Shown here: positions 35,325 through 42,936 of the stretch, one piece after another | Position numbering within the stretch: position 1 is the stretch's first letter | Layout: every line of letters begins with the position of its first letter | Origin: an uncultured Bacilli bacterium | Lineage (GTDB): Bacteria > Bacillota_I > Bacilli_A > ML615J-28 > CAG-698 | Length of the DNA stretch: 64,000 bases | NCBI GenBank assembly: GCA_934096585.1 | Contig: CAKOMG010000008.1 | Coordinates: 50,660-114,659 of the forward strand | Direction of reading: 5' to 3' | The notes under the pieces: generated by a model | Seen by the model: the letters and a program-made list of their open reading frames with translations, nothing else | Databases searched by the model: none | Told to the model about the DNA's origin: nothing | Translations under genes and position numbers: made by a program

Positions 35325-35967
35325 CTTTTCCACCTCTTCTAATAATATCCATTATAAACAAATCATTAGAATCAATCTTTTTAGTATTATTGGTATAATA
35401 TTTTCTTGCTGTTTCATCTCTTTTCATTCTTTTATCATAATACTCCACTGGATTAACAGTATCAAAGCCCAAATATTTTATATTATCAAAAGCATCTTTT
35501 GATTTTAAAACTATTTGTATTCCAAGTTCACCTAAATACATGGCTTCTTCAAGTTGTTTGATTGAAATAACATTATTTATAAAATCTTTCGCAAAACTAA
35601 AGTATGAATCATCAGCGCGATATCCAATAATGATATCATAATTATCTACATCTATATAATAATTGTTGATTAAAAATTCTTTTGCTTCCCCTCCAACAAC
35701 TGTGTTAATAGAAAAAGATCTAAATTTTAGTAATATTGCCATCCAATTTAAAATACTATATTTAGTTAAATATAATACCTTATATTTACTTTCATCTATT
35801 TCATATTTATTGGCATAACAATTAGCCTCAAAATCTGTACATGCCCATTCTTTGGCAAGTTCTAAACTTTCTGTACAATAAAATCCTAAGCCATAGTCAT
35901 TATAAATATTACCTTTTTTAAATATTGGTTTTTCAATTATATTTTTTGATCCATGATAAATAATCAT
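35314..35967 (-). CDS. DUF3990 ADP-ribosyltransferase-like toxin
   Basis: 217 residues, a stand-alone DUF3990 protein. ART-type landmarks: IIYHGSKNIIEKP (His4-5 region), YGLGFYCTESLELAKEWA (Tyr and the following helix), and late strand LGIQIVLKS with Gln. Compared with the 15.3 kb protein it lacks the N-terminal HTH; here the HTH is on the antitoxin. It is the first gene of the pair, behind a consensus promoter that contains an 18-bp palindrome. Target unknown; the ART fold suggests modification of a protein or nucleic acid with ADP-ribose, unproven for this family. Confidence 0.75.
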   Translation of the reverse strand: MIIYHGSKNIIEKPIFKKGNIYNDYGLGFYCTESLELAKEWACTDFEANCYANKYEIDESKYKVLYLTKYSILNWMAILLKFRSFSINTVVGGEAKEFLINNYYIDVDNYDIIIGYRADDSYFSFAKDFINNVISIKQLEEAMYLGELGIQIVLKSKDAFDNIKYLGFDTVNPVEYYDKRMKRDETARKYYTNNTKKIDSNDLFIMDIIRRGGKDVN

Positions 35968-35990
35968 TTTATATACCTTTCCTTTATTAT

Positions 35991-36019
35991 ATTATATCAT
36001 TATAATGATATAGTGTCAA
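35991..36019 (-). promoter_or_regulatory. Consensus promoter of the ART module with 18-bp palindromic operator
   Basis: Minus strand TTGACA, 17-nt spacer, TATAAT, both perfect consensus. The palindrome ATATCATTATAATGATAT (35994-36011) fills the spacer and covers most of the -10 box, so a bound XRE antitoxin would block polymerase. Confidence 0.8.
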
Positions 36020-36065
36020 ATACATATTATAATTATATTACATTTTACAAATATTATTTATAAAA

Positions 36066-36090
36066 AATGACAAGCATTTAACTTGCCATT
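36066..36090 (-). terminator. Terminator-like hairpin after the truncated HigA gene
   Basis: AATGACAAG-CATTTAA-CTTGCCATT followed by U on the minus strand; nearly the same hairpin as at 39404-39434. Confidence 0.65.
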
Positions 36091-36120
36091 AATTTAAATT
36101 TTTTAATATAAATAATAAAA

Positions 36121-36801
36121 CTATGCTTCTAGTAATTTATATCTTTCTCTATATTGATTATACTTGCTCCAACTTAAATGATGATCATTCATTAATCTAC
36201 CTAAACAAATATATGGTTTCACATTGTTTTCTTTCGCTAAAGAGAATATAGATTTTAAATCATATTTATTTTCTAAAACAAACTTTTCATAACTTTCTTT
36301 TGAAATTAAATAATTTGCAGCACATTCATTAGCACGCTTTTCTATTATATCTTGTGTATCACTATAATCTATATAAATATTTTTAATATTACCATTAATA
36401 ATGTGAGCAATCTCATGAAATAGTGAAAACCAAAATATATCCGCATAGCCACCTCGTATTGTCATATATAAAGATAAACCATCTCTACTGTTTTTTCTAA
36501 TATATCCTTGTACTGGAGCACCAGAAAAACTTTTCATCAAATAAAAACTTATTCCGCATTTTGCAAATACTTTACGAAGTTCTGGAATAATATAATCCGT
36601 ATCTAAAAACATAATATTTTTAATATCACTAATGGATTTTTTTAATAAATCAATATTAAAAACAATATCTTCACTATGTTCACTGTTTTCATCAATTAAT
36701 TCACACAAATGTTCCCAAGCATATAAAACATAGTCATCAACGCTAATGCTTTTATTAATTCTATATGCACCAGTATGAGTCAGTTTAGGTATCTGGAGCA
36801 T
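36121..36801 (-). pseudogene. C-terminal part of a HigA-type ImmA/IrrE metallopeptidase protein
   Basis: 226 residues. The sequence LQIPKLTHTGAYR is normally internal, joining the HTH and peptidase parts of long HigA-like antidotes. Zinc motif HEIAH (SLFHEIAHIINGN) and the third-ligand region EKRANECAANYLIS are intact. Thus the ~130-residue N-terminal HTH part is missing. There is no clear RBS, and at 36802-36804 the sequence joins a surface-protein fragment on the other strand. The matching N-terminal part is at 39048-39317. The frame is open, so a peptidase fragment could still be made if transcribed. Confidence 0.75.
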
Positions 36802-36803
36802 TA

Positions 36804-37046
36804 AAGATCTCTTATTCTACTTCAATTACACTTGCAATACATTACTCTTATTCCAAAAAAGGAAAAAGGGAAAATGATTGTTCTTCTGCAAACTACATTT
36901 CCTATAACGGAACAAAGGTTGGTAGTAAAGCAGGCGGAAGTTATAAACTATTTAGTGACGGCTTTTATGCATTACAAGATCAAAACGATACTTATACACC
37001 TTCAACTGCAGATGTTGCAATTGAAATTTATTCTACGCCAGCATAA
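36804..37046 (+). pseudogene. 3' fragment of another surface-protein gene
   Basis: Reading the frame ending at TAA 37044-37046 gives SANYISYNGTKVGSKAGGSY, then KLFSDGFYALQDQNDTY and DVAIEIYSTPA. This is a plausible C-terminal end of an exported beta-rich protein. There is no start. It is followed by a terminator nearly identical to the one after cassette 3, suggesting a former fourth surface gene whose 5' part was removed when the toxin-antitoxin island was placed here. Confidence 0.55.
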
Positions 37047-37055
37047 TATTTCATA

Positions 37056-37090
37056 AAAGGACAAGCCTATTTCTTAGGTCTGTCCTTTTT
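37056..37090 (+). terminator. Terminator after the surface-protein fragment
   Basis: AAAGGACAAGCCT, loop, AGGTCTGTCCTTTTT; a relative of 34646-34677. Confidence 0.8.
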
Positions 37091-37103
37091 CTTCTTTATT
37101 ATA

Positions 37104-37227
37104 ATAAAAAAAGAGAGTCCAGCACTAGTTGCTTTTCTCTCATAAAAATTAAAATTATTTTTTTTCTATTTTCGGCTAAAAATAGACAAACCACATTTCG
37201 AATCACTAGTTGATTCATTAATATTGT
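37104..37227 (-). ncRNA. Candidate small RNA (~120 nt) with two identical AACTAGT loops
   Basis: A perfect -35 box and extended -10 promoter (37234-37262) is followed by a transcript from ~37227 to the terminator at 37113-37141. Hairpin 1 (37200-37216) is GAATC-AACTAGT-GATTC. The terminator hairpin is GAGAG, bulge, AGC-AACTAGT-GCT, bulge, CTCTC. Both have the same 7-nt loop, whose ACTAGT core is self-complementary, so loop-loop pairing within or between molecules is possible. Between them CTATTTTTAGCCGAAAATAG forms a third stem. No RBS or open frame. Family unknown. Confidence 0.65.
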
Positions 37228-37233
37228 ATGCTA

Positions 37234-37262
37234 ATTTTATCATAAATATTATGCAATGTCAA
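37234..37262 (-). promoter_or_regulatory. Promoter of the 37.2 kb small RNA
   Basis: Minus strand TTGACA (perfect), 17-nt spacer, TGA-TAAAAT. Confidence 0.8.
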
Positions 37263-37292
37263 CATTTTTTTAAAATTTTTGTTAATACTTTT

Positions 37293-38726
37293 TCAACTTA
37301 AATATAATTCTTGATATTGTGCTAATGCATAATCATCTGTCATATAAGATATATATTTTGCAATTTCTTTTAATAAGATATTACCGATTAGAAATTGATA
37401 ATATTCTGTTTTAATGTTATTATTGTTCAATTTCATTTCTTTAATTAAATCTCTAAATTTTTTATTTTCATCATCATTACGTTTACAAAGATTTGCATAT
37501 TCGTTTTTGATTTTATTTATAACTTTGTCATCCAATAATTCTGGATTATTGTAATATGCTTTAAATAACTGACGAATAATATATTTAGATTTACCATCAG
37601 ACTTTCTTATAGCAATATTTTTTAAAGAATACTTCTTTTTAATAAATTTAATATATTCTATTTTAAAATATGTAGATTTATTATCAAAATTAATATAATT
37701 ATCTCTACTTATATACTTACTATAATTTGAAATATTTAAATCATTTGTATTTTTTTCAAAGTAAAAATATAATTTTTGACATTCTTTTAACATTTTTATC
37801 TTTTCTTCATAGATTTTATCTTTAAATTCCACTCTTACTTTTTGTTCAAAAGTATTAATTACATCATCAATAAAACCATTTTTAATAGCTTTTAAGATTT
37901 TATTATTCATACTACGCATGCTACTTTCATCTTTATCTTCACATTTTATATTCAATATATTTGATAATTTCAACATTTTATTATATCTTAAAGTGTCATC
38001 TAAATCAGAATACAATTGCGCTATTTCATCAGCTATAGCAATAATTTGGCCTTCCAAAGACAATGAGAAATTATTTATATAAGAATTTTGATTAGAAAAA
38101 TACTTTTTATATAGTTCCGTGTTTTTTAAAACTAGTTTCAACCAATTCAATTCTGACACATCTACTCTAGCTAGTTTATTATCATAAGTAACATCAGTAT
38201 GCTGTAATACTCCATCTAAAATTTTCCAATATGTAACATTATTTTGTATTAAAAGTTCTACAGAATTGACATTATGCTTAAAAAATGAAGTTTTTTTAAT
38301 CCATTCTTTATAAAACAAACCGTCATTTGATTCTAATTGTGTTTTAAAATCATTATCGTATATAAGGCCTCCTAAACTATCATCTCTTTTTAAAATTGAT
38401 TGAATCGTTCTTTCTCCAACATGCCCGAATGGAGTATGACCAATGTCATGAGCTAATCCAATTGCTTCAATTAATTCTGTAGAAATAAAGTTTGCATCGC
38501 TTAATTCAAAAAGTCTTAATAATACATTATTTGCTTTTCTGGCAATATCTTTAGCAATAGTCACAACTTCTAAAGTATGTGTCATTCTATTTCTATAATG
38601 ATCGTCCATAGATACTGAATACAATTGAGTCTTACTTTTTAATCTTCTTATTTCTTTTGAAAAGACAATTTGCTCCAAACTGTGATTAATAATGTTAAGT
38701 TCATCATCATTATATATTAAATTCAT
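37293..38726 (-). CDS. dGTPase-family HD-domain triphosphohydrolase
   Basis: 477 residues. Signatures of deoxyguanosine-triphosphate triphosphohydrolases: HYRNRMTHTLEVVTIAKDIA with the first metal His (about 43-62), the HD pair LAHDIGHTPFGHVGE near 92-106, and a C-terminal helical region that includes SDLDDTLRYNKM. These enzymes split dNTPs into nucleoside and triphosphate; some serve in dNTP control and some in phage defence. It lies between remnants of toxin-antitoxin genes, but nothing in the sequence ties it to them. RBS GAGGT. Promoter not identified. Confidence 0.85.
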   Translation of the reverse strand: MNLIYNDDELNIINHSLEQIVFSKEIRRLKSKTQLYSVSMDDHYRNRMTHTLEVVTIAKDIARKANNVLLRLFELSDANFISTELIEAIGLAHDIGHTPFGHVGERTIQSILKRDDSLGGLIYDNDFKTQLESNDGLFYKEWIKKTSFFKHNVNSVELLIQNNVTYWKILDGVLQHTDVTYDNKLARVDVSELNWLKLVLKNTELYKKYFSNQNSYINNFSLSLEGQIIAIADEIAQLYSDLDDTLRYNKMLKLSNILNIKCEDKDESSMRSMNNKILKAIKNGFIDDVINTFEQKVRVEFKDKIYEEKIKMLKECQKLYFYFEKNTNDLNISNYSKYISRDNYINFDNKSTYFKIEYIKFIKKKYSLKNIAIRKSDGKSKYIIRQLFKAYYNNPELLDDKVINKIKNEYANLCKRNDDENKKFRDLIKEMKLNNNNIKTEYYQFLIGNILLKEIAKYISYMTDDYALAQYQELYLS

Positions 38727-38892
38727 TTTTTACCTCATTTCTAAATCTTTTTATTAGTAATTTAATCATCTTTATTGTATCATTATTTTTTCAAAAAAAT
38801 CAACATTTACATATAAATTTTGTGGTTTTTTATAAATTTTTCAAATTTTAAATAATCATTTTATAAAAAATTGTTTTTTTATAAATTTTATT

Positions 38893-39002
38893 TTTCTAAT
38901 AAATCTTCTATCATTTATTCATACATTTGAATATTATGAATTTCTACTCCTGCTTATTTTGATAATTCACTTTATGATAATTCAGAAATAATTCTATACT
39001 TT
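38893..39002 (-). pseudogene. Remnant of the XRE end of a DUF3791-type antitoxin
   Basis: The minus strand reads KYRIISELS-stop-SELSK-stop-AGVEIHNIQMYE-stop-MIEDLLE, aligning residue for residue with the C-terminus of the antitoxin at 34686 (FRSIAGLSQSELAKAAEVSIR, NIQMYE, IEDLLEE). Three TAA stops replace Gln or Lys/Ala codons, and ~20 codons are deleted after MYE. Dead gene. Confidence 0.75.
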
Positions 39003-39047
39003 TATATTCATTTTATCTCTTTTGTCTATAAATTTGATAATATGTAA

Positions 39048-39317
39048 TTATTCAAATCCTAATAATTCTTTATCATAATTAGCTTGTAAATTAATCCAAA
39101 AAATTGCATCCATTCCTAAAGCATATTCTAATTTTTTCGCAAAGTTTATAGAAATATTCTTTTTTCCACTTATAACATTACTTATATGCTTTTCACTACA
39201 TCCACACCTAATAGCTAAATCCTTTGGACTCATATTTTTTTCGTCTAGAACTTCAGCTATCGTTTCTCCTGGATGAATAATGAAATCACGGGATAATCCA
39301 TTTATTTTTTGTACCAT
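39048..39317 (-). CDS. HigA-family XRE protein, orphan or N-terminal part of a split gene
   Basis: 89 residues with the HigA antidote pattern: DFIIHPGETIAEVLDEKNMS, KDLAIRCGCSEKHISNVISG, KKLEYALGMDAIFWINLQANY. Stand-alone HigA antitoxins are about this size, but no HigB toxin gene is next to it. In long HigA-ImmA/IrrE proteins the text after NYDKELL continues into the peptidase part, which is found separately at 36121-36801. Downstream lies an antitoxin remnant. I read it as the surviving 5' end of a deleted second copy of the island; it may still bind DNA. RBS AAAGGAG. Confidence 0.75.
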   Translation of the reverse strand: MVQKINGLSRDFIIHPGETIAEVLDEKNMSPKDLAIRCGCSEKHISNVISGKKNISINFAKKLEYALGMDAIFWINLQANYDKELLGFE

Positions 39318-39403
39318 GATATTTACAACTCCTTTTGTTAAGTAGCTTATTATAACATTTATAACTCTTAATTACAATAAGCATTTTAATTATAAAGTAT
39401 CAT

Positions 39404-39434
39404 AAAAAAATGACAAGTATTTAACTTGTCATTT
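39404..39434 (-). terminator. Terminator of the SipW operon
   Basis: AAATGACAAG-TATTTAA-CTTGTCATTT with A/T runs on both sides, directly after the last gene of the nine-gene operon. Confidence 0.85.
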
Positions 39435-39438
39435 ATTT

Positions 39439-40524
39439 TTACTCTAATTCCCAAATTGCATATAACGTTAAATTTGAAAGAATAGGTGTAATATCAGTAA
39501 ATGGACCAGATGAAGGAGTTACAATCTTATTTCTATACCAACCCATAAACTTATATCCAGGTCTAGTTGGAATAGGAATTGCTCCCCAATTATTGTCTTC
39601 AAAGTATGTATTTCTTCTAACAGGATATACCTTATAACTTCCTGCTGGCATACTGGCTTTTACTTCACTATCTGCATCATTAAGTTCAAATGTAATATTA
39701 TAATAATTATTATCATCTTCAAAACTAACAACACTTACCCATACACCATTTTCTTTAGTGTAAATAACTTTATGAGCATGATCAAAGTAATAATCACCAT
39801 TACTACCTAAATCAAATGAAGGAACAGATGCCCCACTAAACCACTTGTTTGGTTCAGCTGGTTTATTAAATACTAACCTTTCACTTGTTCCATCACTATA
39901 ATTTACAGTTAAAACATATAACCCTTCTTCTTCTGAAGCCATCATTGAGCTAATACCTAATCCTTTTTCAGGTGCAGGAATTGTTATAACAACATCTTCA
40001 GATTTTGAAAAGTGGAAAGAAATAGTTGTTGATTTATCATCATTAACTACAACATCATAACCAGTCATACCATTTCCTTCATCACCCTTTTCACCCTTTG
40101 GTAAAAGAATTGGATCAGATGTAGTATTGTTACTATAACTTACAACCATATATGTATTGTTATCTTCTTCATTCACAAACGTAGAAACACCAATAATTGA
40201 TATACCATGAGGTACAGTAAATGTCACTGGATCCTTTTTATCATCTGTATATGTAATTGTAAGAATTGTTGAAGAGGAATCTTCACTCTCAGTTGTAACA
40301 ATAGATTTAATACCAACACCATCAATTCCTTGTGGAATATAAAAGACATCAGGTGCTCTTGTTTCATCAGAATATGTGATTGTAATTTTTGTTCTTCCAT
40401 CACTTTCCACTTCGTTAGTGATAGAAACAATCTCAAGTGCTTCATCACCATTAAAAAATGTACAACCTGTAAGCACAAAAACAAATAATAGTAAGAACAC
40501 AAATAATAGCTTTTTAAATTTCAT
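39439..40524 (-). CDS. Surface lipoprotein with repeat domains and one InlB-type repeat
   Basis: 361 residues. Lipobox LTGC (Cys21). Three ~45-residue repeats carry the pattern SI-NEVESDGRTKITITYSD...VPHGI, then a short collagen-like KGEKGDEGNG turn. The C-terminus is an InlB/Flg_new repeat (RPGYKFMGWYRNK, LTLYAIWELE) as in the giant surface proteins. It would sit on the outer face of the membrane. It is the last gene of the SipW operon, three bases after the gene for an 802-residue exported protein, and may anchor or cap what that operon exports. RBS AGGAGG. Confidence 0.8.
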   Translation of the reverse strand: MKFKKLLFVFLLLFVFVLTGCTFFNGDEALEIVSITNEVESDGRTKITITYSDETRAPDVFYIPQGIDGVGIKSIVTTESEDSSSTILTITYTDDKKDPVTFTVPHGISIIGVSTFVNEEDNNTYMVVSYSNNTTSDPILLPKGEKGDEGNGMTGYDVVVNDDKSTTISFHFSKSEDVVITIPAPEKGLGISSMMASEEEGLYVLTVNYSDGTSERLVFNKPAEPNKWFSGASVPSFDLGSNGDYYFDHAHKVIYTKENGVWVSVVSFEDDNNYYNITFELNDADSEVKASMPAGSYKVYPVRRNTYFEDNNWGAIPIPTRPGYKFMGWYRNKIVTPSSGPFTDITPILSNLTLYAIWELE

Positions 40525-40527
40525 GTT

Positions 40528-42936
40528 CTATTTACCTCCTTTGGCATTTTCAATTAACTCCGATACTTGAGGTGTCTTCCCATATAAATAACCATTACCC
40601 TTCATACATACAAACTTGAAAGGTTCATAACCAGTTACAACAGTAACTGATTTTAACATCATATTTTGAAGCATACCAACAGTATCTGTTCTCTTTGGTA
40701 AATTAAGATATGTATCAAGTAAATCAAGTTTTAATTCATTTCCTAAATTTGATTTACCATCTAAATTATTAATAGTGACAGTTGATAAATTCAATCCTCC
40801 ACCATAATAAGCAATAGGAACATTGATATATGATCCCGTTGATGCCGTATATAAACATCCAGCTTTAGCAGCATCAGTTGTTAAATACTTTTTAATTGGG
40901 AATATTTTGTCAATATTAATTATTCCTGAGTAATCAGGATCAACACTCGCCGCAAATGATGAAATATTTTCTTTAATAAGTCCCGTAATGTCAAGTTCTT
41001 CTGTCTTTTTATAGTCATAAAACTTAGTACTACCAGTTATATCAACACTAACAGGATATGATACACCTGACAAGTTAGTAAATTTATACTCACCTAAACT
41101 TGTACCATCACTAGTTTGAAGCATTGCTAAAATCTTAGAAATAGATGAAGGAATATTAGAGTATAAGAATGGTCCATTAAACTGTGATTCAAGTGCAATA
41201 CATGCAATACCACTCTTATAAAACAATGTATCTTTAATTGTAATGCTTCCCTTAATAATATTTACATCATTTTTATCATTAAAGGCATTTTGCATTGAAA
41301 GAAGTGCTTCTTTCATTTTAGCTACATCTGTATATTCCGTCATCAAATACTTATTTAAAATATCATCGCCAACTCCTTCTTGTTTAAAGAACTCTTTAAC
41401 AAGGCTAGTTGTAATATTTCCATCACTATCAATAAAATTTTTAACATCATTTTCTTTAATCTTTACATATTCATTGCTACCAACTTCAACTAAAAAGTTT
41501 CTTGAATTTGATAACATCGAGTTTTCTAATGTAAAGTTTAAAGAAGAAAAACATCTAAGAACATTTTTGCCATTTTGAAGACGTGAATTAATAACTTTGT
41601 TATTTTTTCCATTTACTTCAACAACAGTTCCTGTATATTCAAGATTGGATACCATATTTCCAAAATCGCAGTTCTTTAAATTGATATCATTAACCGTAAT
41701 ATTATCGCCATCCACATATAACCCCACATTATCTTGGCCATATGCCACAATTAAAGGCATATTATTAGGATCACCAAGAGCATAAAATGGAAGTGGGCCA
41801 CGGAATAAATCCTTATCCCCAAGATATGGAACCTTTACAATAGTTCCATCACTACTTGTAACATCCATTGTTTTTGATGGGAATGTTAAATTATGCATAT
41901 TAATTGTATAACCGTTTCCATAAAAATCTTTTTGTACATGTAGTCCAACATTGATTTGGTCACTCAAATAATTAGTTCCATTTTTATCTTTAACTGTTTT
42001 GTTCCATTGATCAATATAATTTTTATTATATGTTGTAGTAAAATGATATACTTCATTTTTAAAACTAAATTCTTTTGAATAATCATCATAATTACCAAAT
42101 AAAGTAACGTTTGTGGAATCTTTTAAAGTTTCATAGTTATCTAAAGATTCAAAAGACTTTCTTAAAACCACAACTTCTCCAGTATTTGATCTATTTGTAC
42201 AATTTAGTAAATCATCATATGTATAACAATTTACCCCCTCAACAATCTTAAAGCTATAAGATATTGGTTTTGCAATCTCATCACTAACACAACCGACAGT
42301 AAATGATGCATCTCCTGTATCTTTTAAATATACCTTTTGTTCATTAAGGTCTATTTCAAGATTTGAGGTAGTAAATTTCACTTCTACTTGACTTTTAAGT
42401 GATTCAGGAATAACTAAGACATCTAGATCTATCTTCGCTCTAACCTTAGATTTTCCGTCCAAATCATATAACCCATAATAAATATCATCATCGATATTAT
42501 TTTGGCTAGATGCAATATGTGGTTGCACAAGAATTACACTCTTATCGTATATAATTCCTGTCATTTTTTTAAACACATTTCCTTTTTGATTACTACAAGT
42601 AATCACTACTTCACCAGGAATTAAAGCTTTTAAATAAAAGCTATTATTGTTATTTATTAATTCAGCATGTACCTCTGTATCACTCTTATCTTTGTTTTCT
42701 ATAGTCCACACTAAATTATTACCTTCTCCAACAGGGCTATTTTTAGGATTAAGTCCAACAGCAGTTAAAGCATATGTATTATCTTGAACTTTAAATGCTT
42801 CAATATCTTTATAATTCCATCTAATTGCTATTATGTCGTTTTCAACAAGGTTGAATGTGGAATTGATGGTTACAACTCCAAGTAAAGCAATAATAAAAGG
42901 AATTAAAAGTAGTATTATTAAATTCTTTTTTTTCAT
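40528..42936 (-). CDS. Large exported protein of the SipW operon
   Basis: 802 residues with a single N-terminal membrane/signal segment (LIILLLIPFIIALLGVVTI) and no other membrane helix. Near residues 60-110 a bacterial Ig-like pattern (TALGL...GEVVITCSNQKG) can be seen. Residues ~240-640 contain short strands and turns like a right-handed beta-helix (NVGLYVDGDNITVNDINLKN, VVEVNGKNNKVINSRLQNG). It directly follows the permease stop (TAGATG), and the ABC transporter genes just upstream may export or localise it. I do not recognise a named family. Role in matrix or fibre assembly is inference. Confidence 0.7.
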   Translation of the reverse strand: MKKKNLIILLLIPFIIALLGVVTINSTFNLVENDIIAIRWNYKDIEAFKVQDNTYALTAVGLNPKNSPVGEGNNLVWTIENKDKSDTEVHAELINNNNSFYLKALIPGEVVITCSNQKGNVFKKMTGIIYDKSVILVQPHIASSQNNIDDDIYYGLYDLDGKSKVRAKIDLDVLVIPESLKSQVEVKFTTSNLEIDLNEQKVYLKDTGDASFTVGCVSDEIAKPISYSFKIVEGVNCYTYDDLLNCTNRSNTGEVVVLRKSFESLDNYETLKDSTNVTLFGNYDDYSKEFSFKNEVYHFTTTYNKNYIDQWNKTVKDKNGTNYLSDQINVGLHVQKDFYGNGYTINMHNLTFPSKTMDVTSSDGTIVKVPYLGDKDLFRGPLPFYALGDPNNMPLIVAYGQDNVGLYVDGDNITVNDINLKNCDFGNMVSNLEYTGTVVEVNGKNNKVINSRLQNGKNVLRCFSSLNFTLENSMLSNSRNFLVEVGSNEYVKIKENDVKNFIDSDGNITTSLVKEFFKQEGVGDDILNKYLMTEYTDVAKMKEALLSMQNAFNDKNDVNIIKGSITIKDTLFYKSGIACIALESQFNGPFLYSNIPSSISKILAMLQTSDGTSLGEYKFTNLSGVSYPVSVDITGSTKFYDYKKTEELDITGLIKENISSFAASVDPDYSGIINIDKIFPIKKYLTTDAAKAGCLYTASTGSYINVPIAYYGGGLNLSTVTINNLDGKSNLGNELKLDLLDTYLNLPKRTDTVGMLQNMMLKSVTVVTGYEPFKFVCMKGNGYLYGKTPQVSELIENAKGGK

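Noticed and set aside
36832..37056. 74-codon frame starting at 36832
   Set aside because: The neighbouring frame encodes a sensible surface-protein C-terminus ending at 37046; this one is out of frame with it and has no family-like features.
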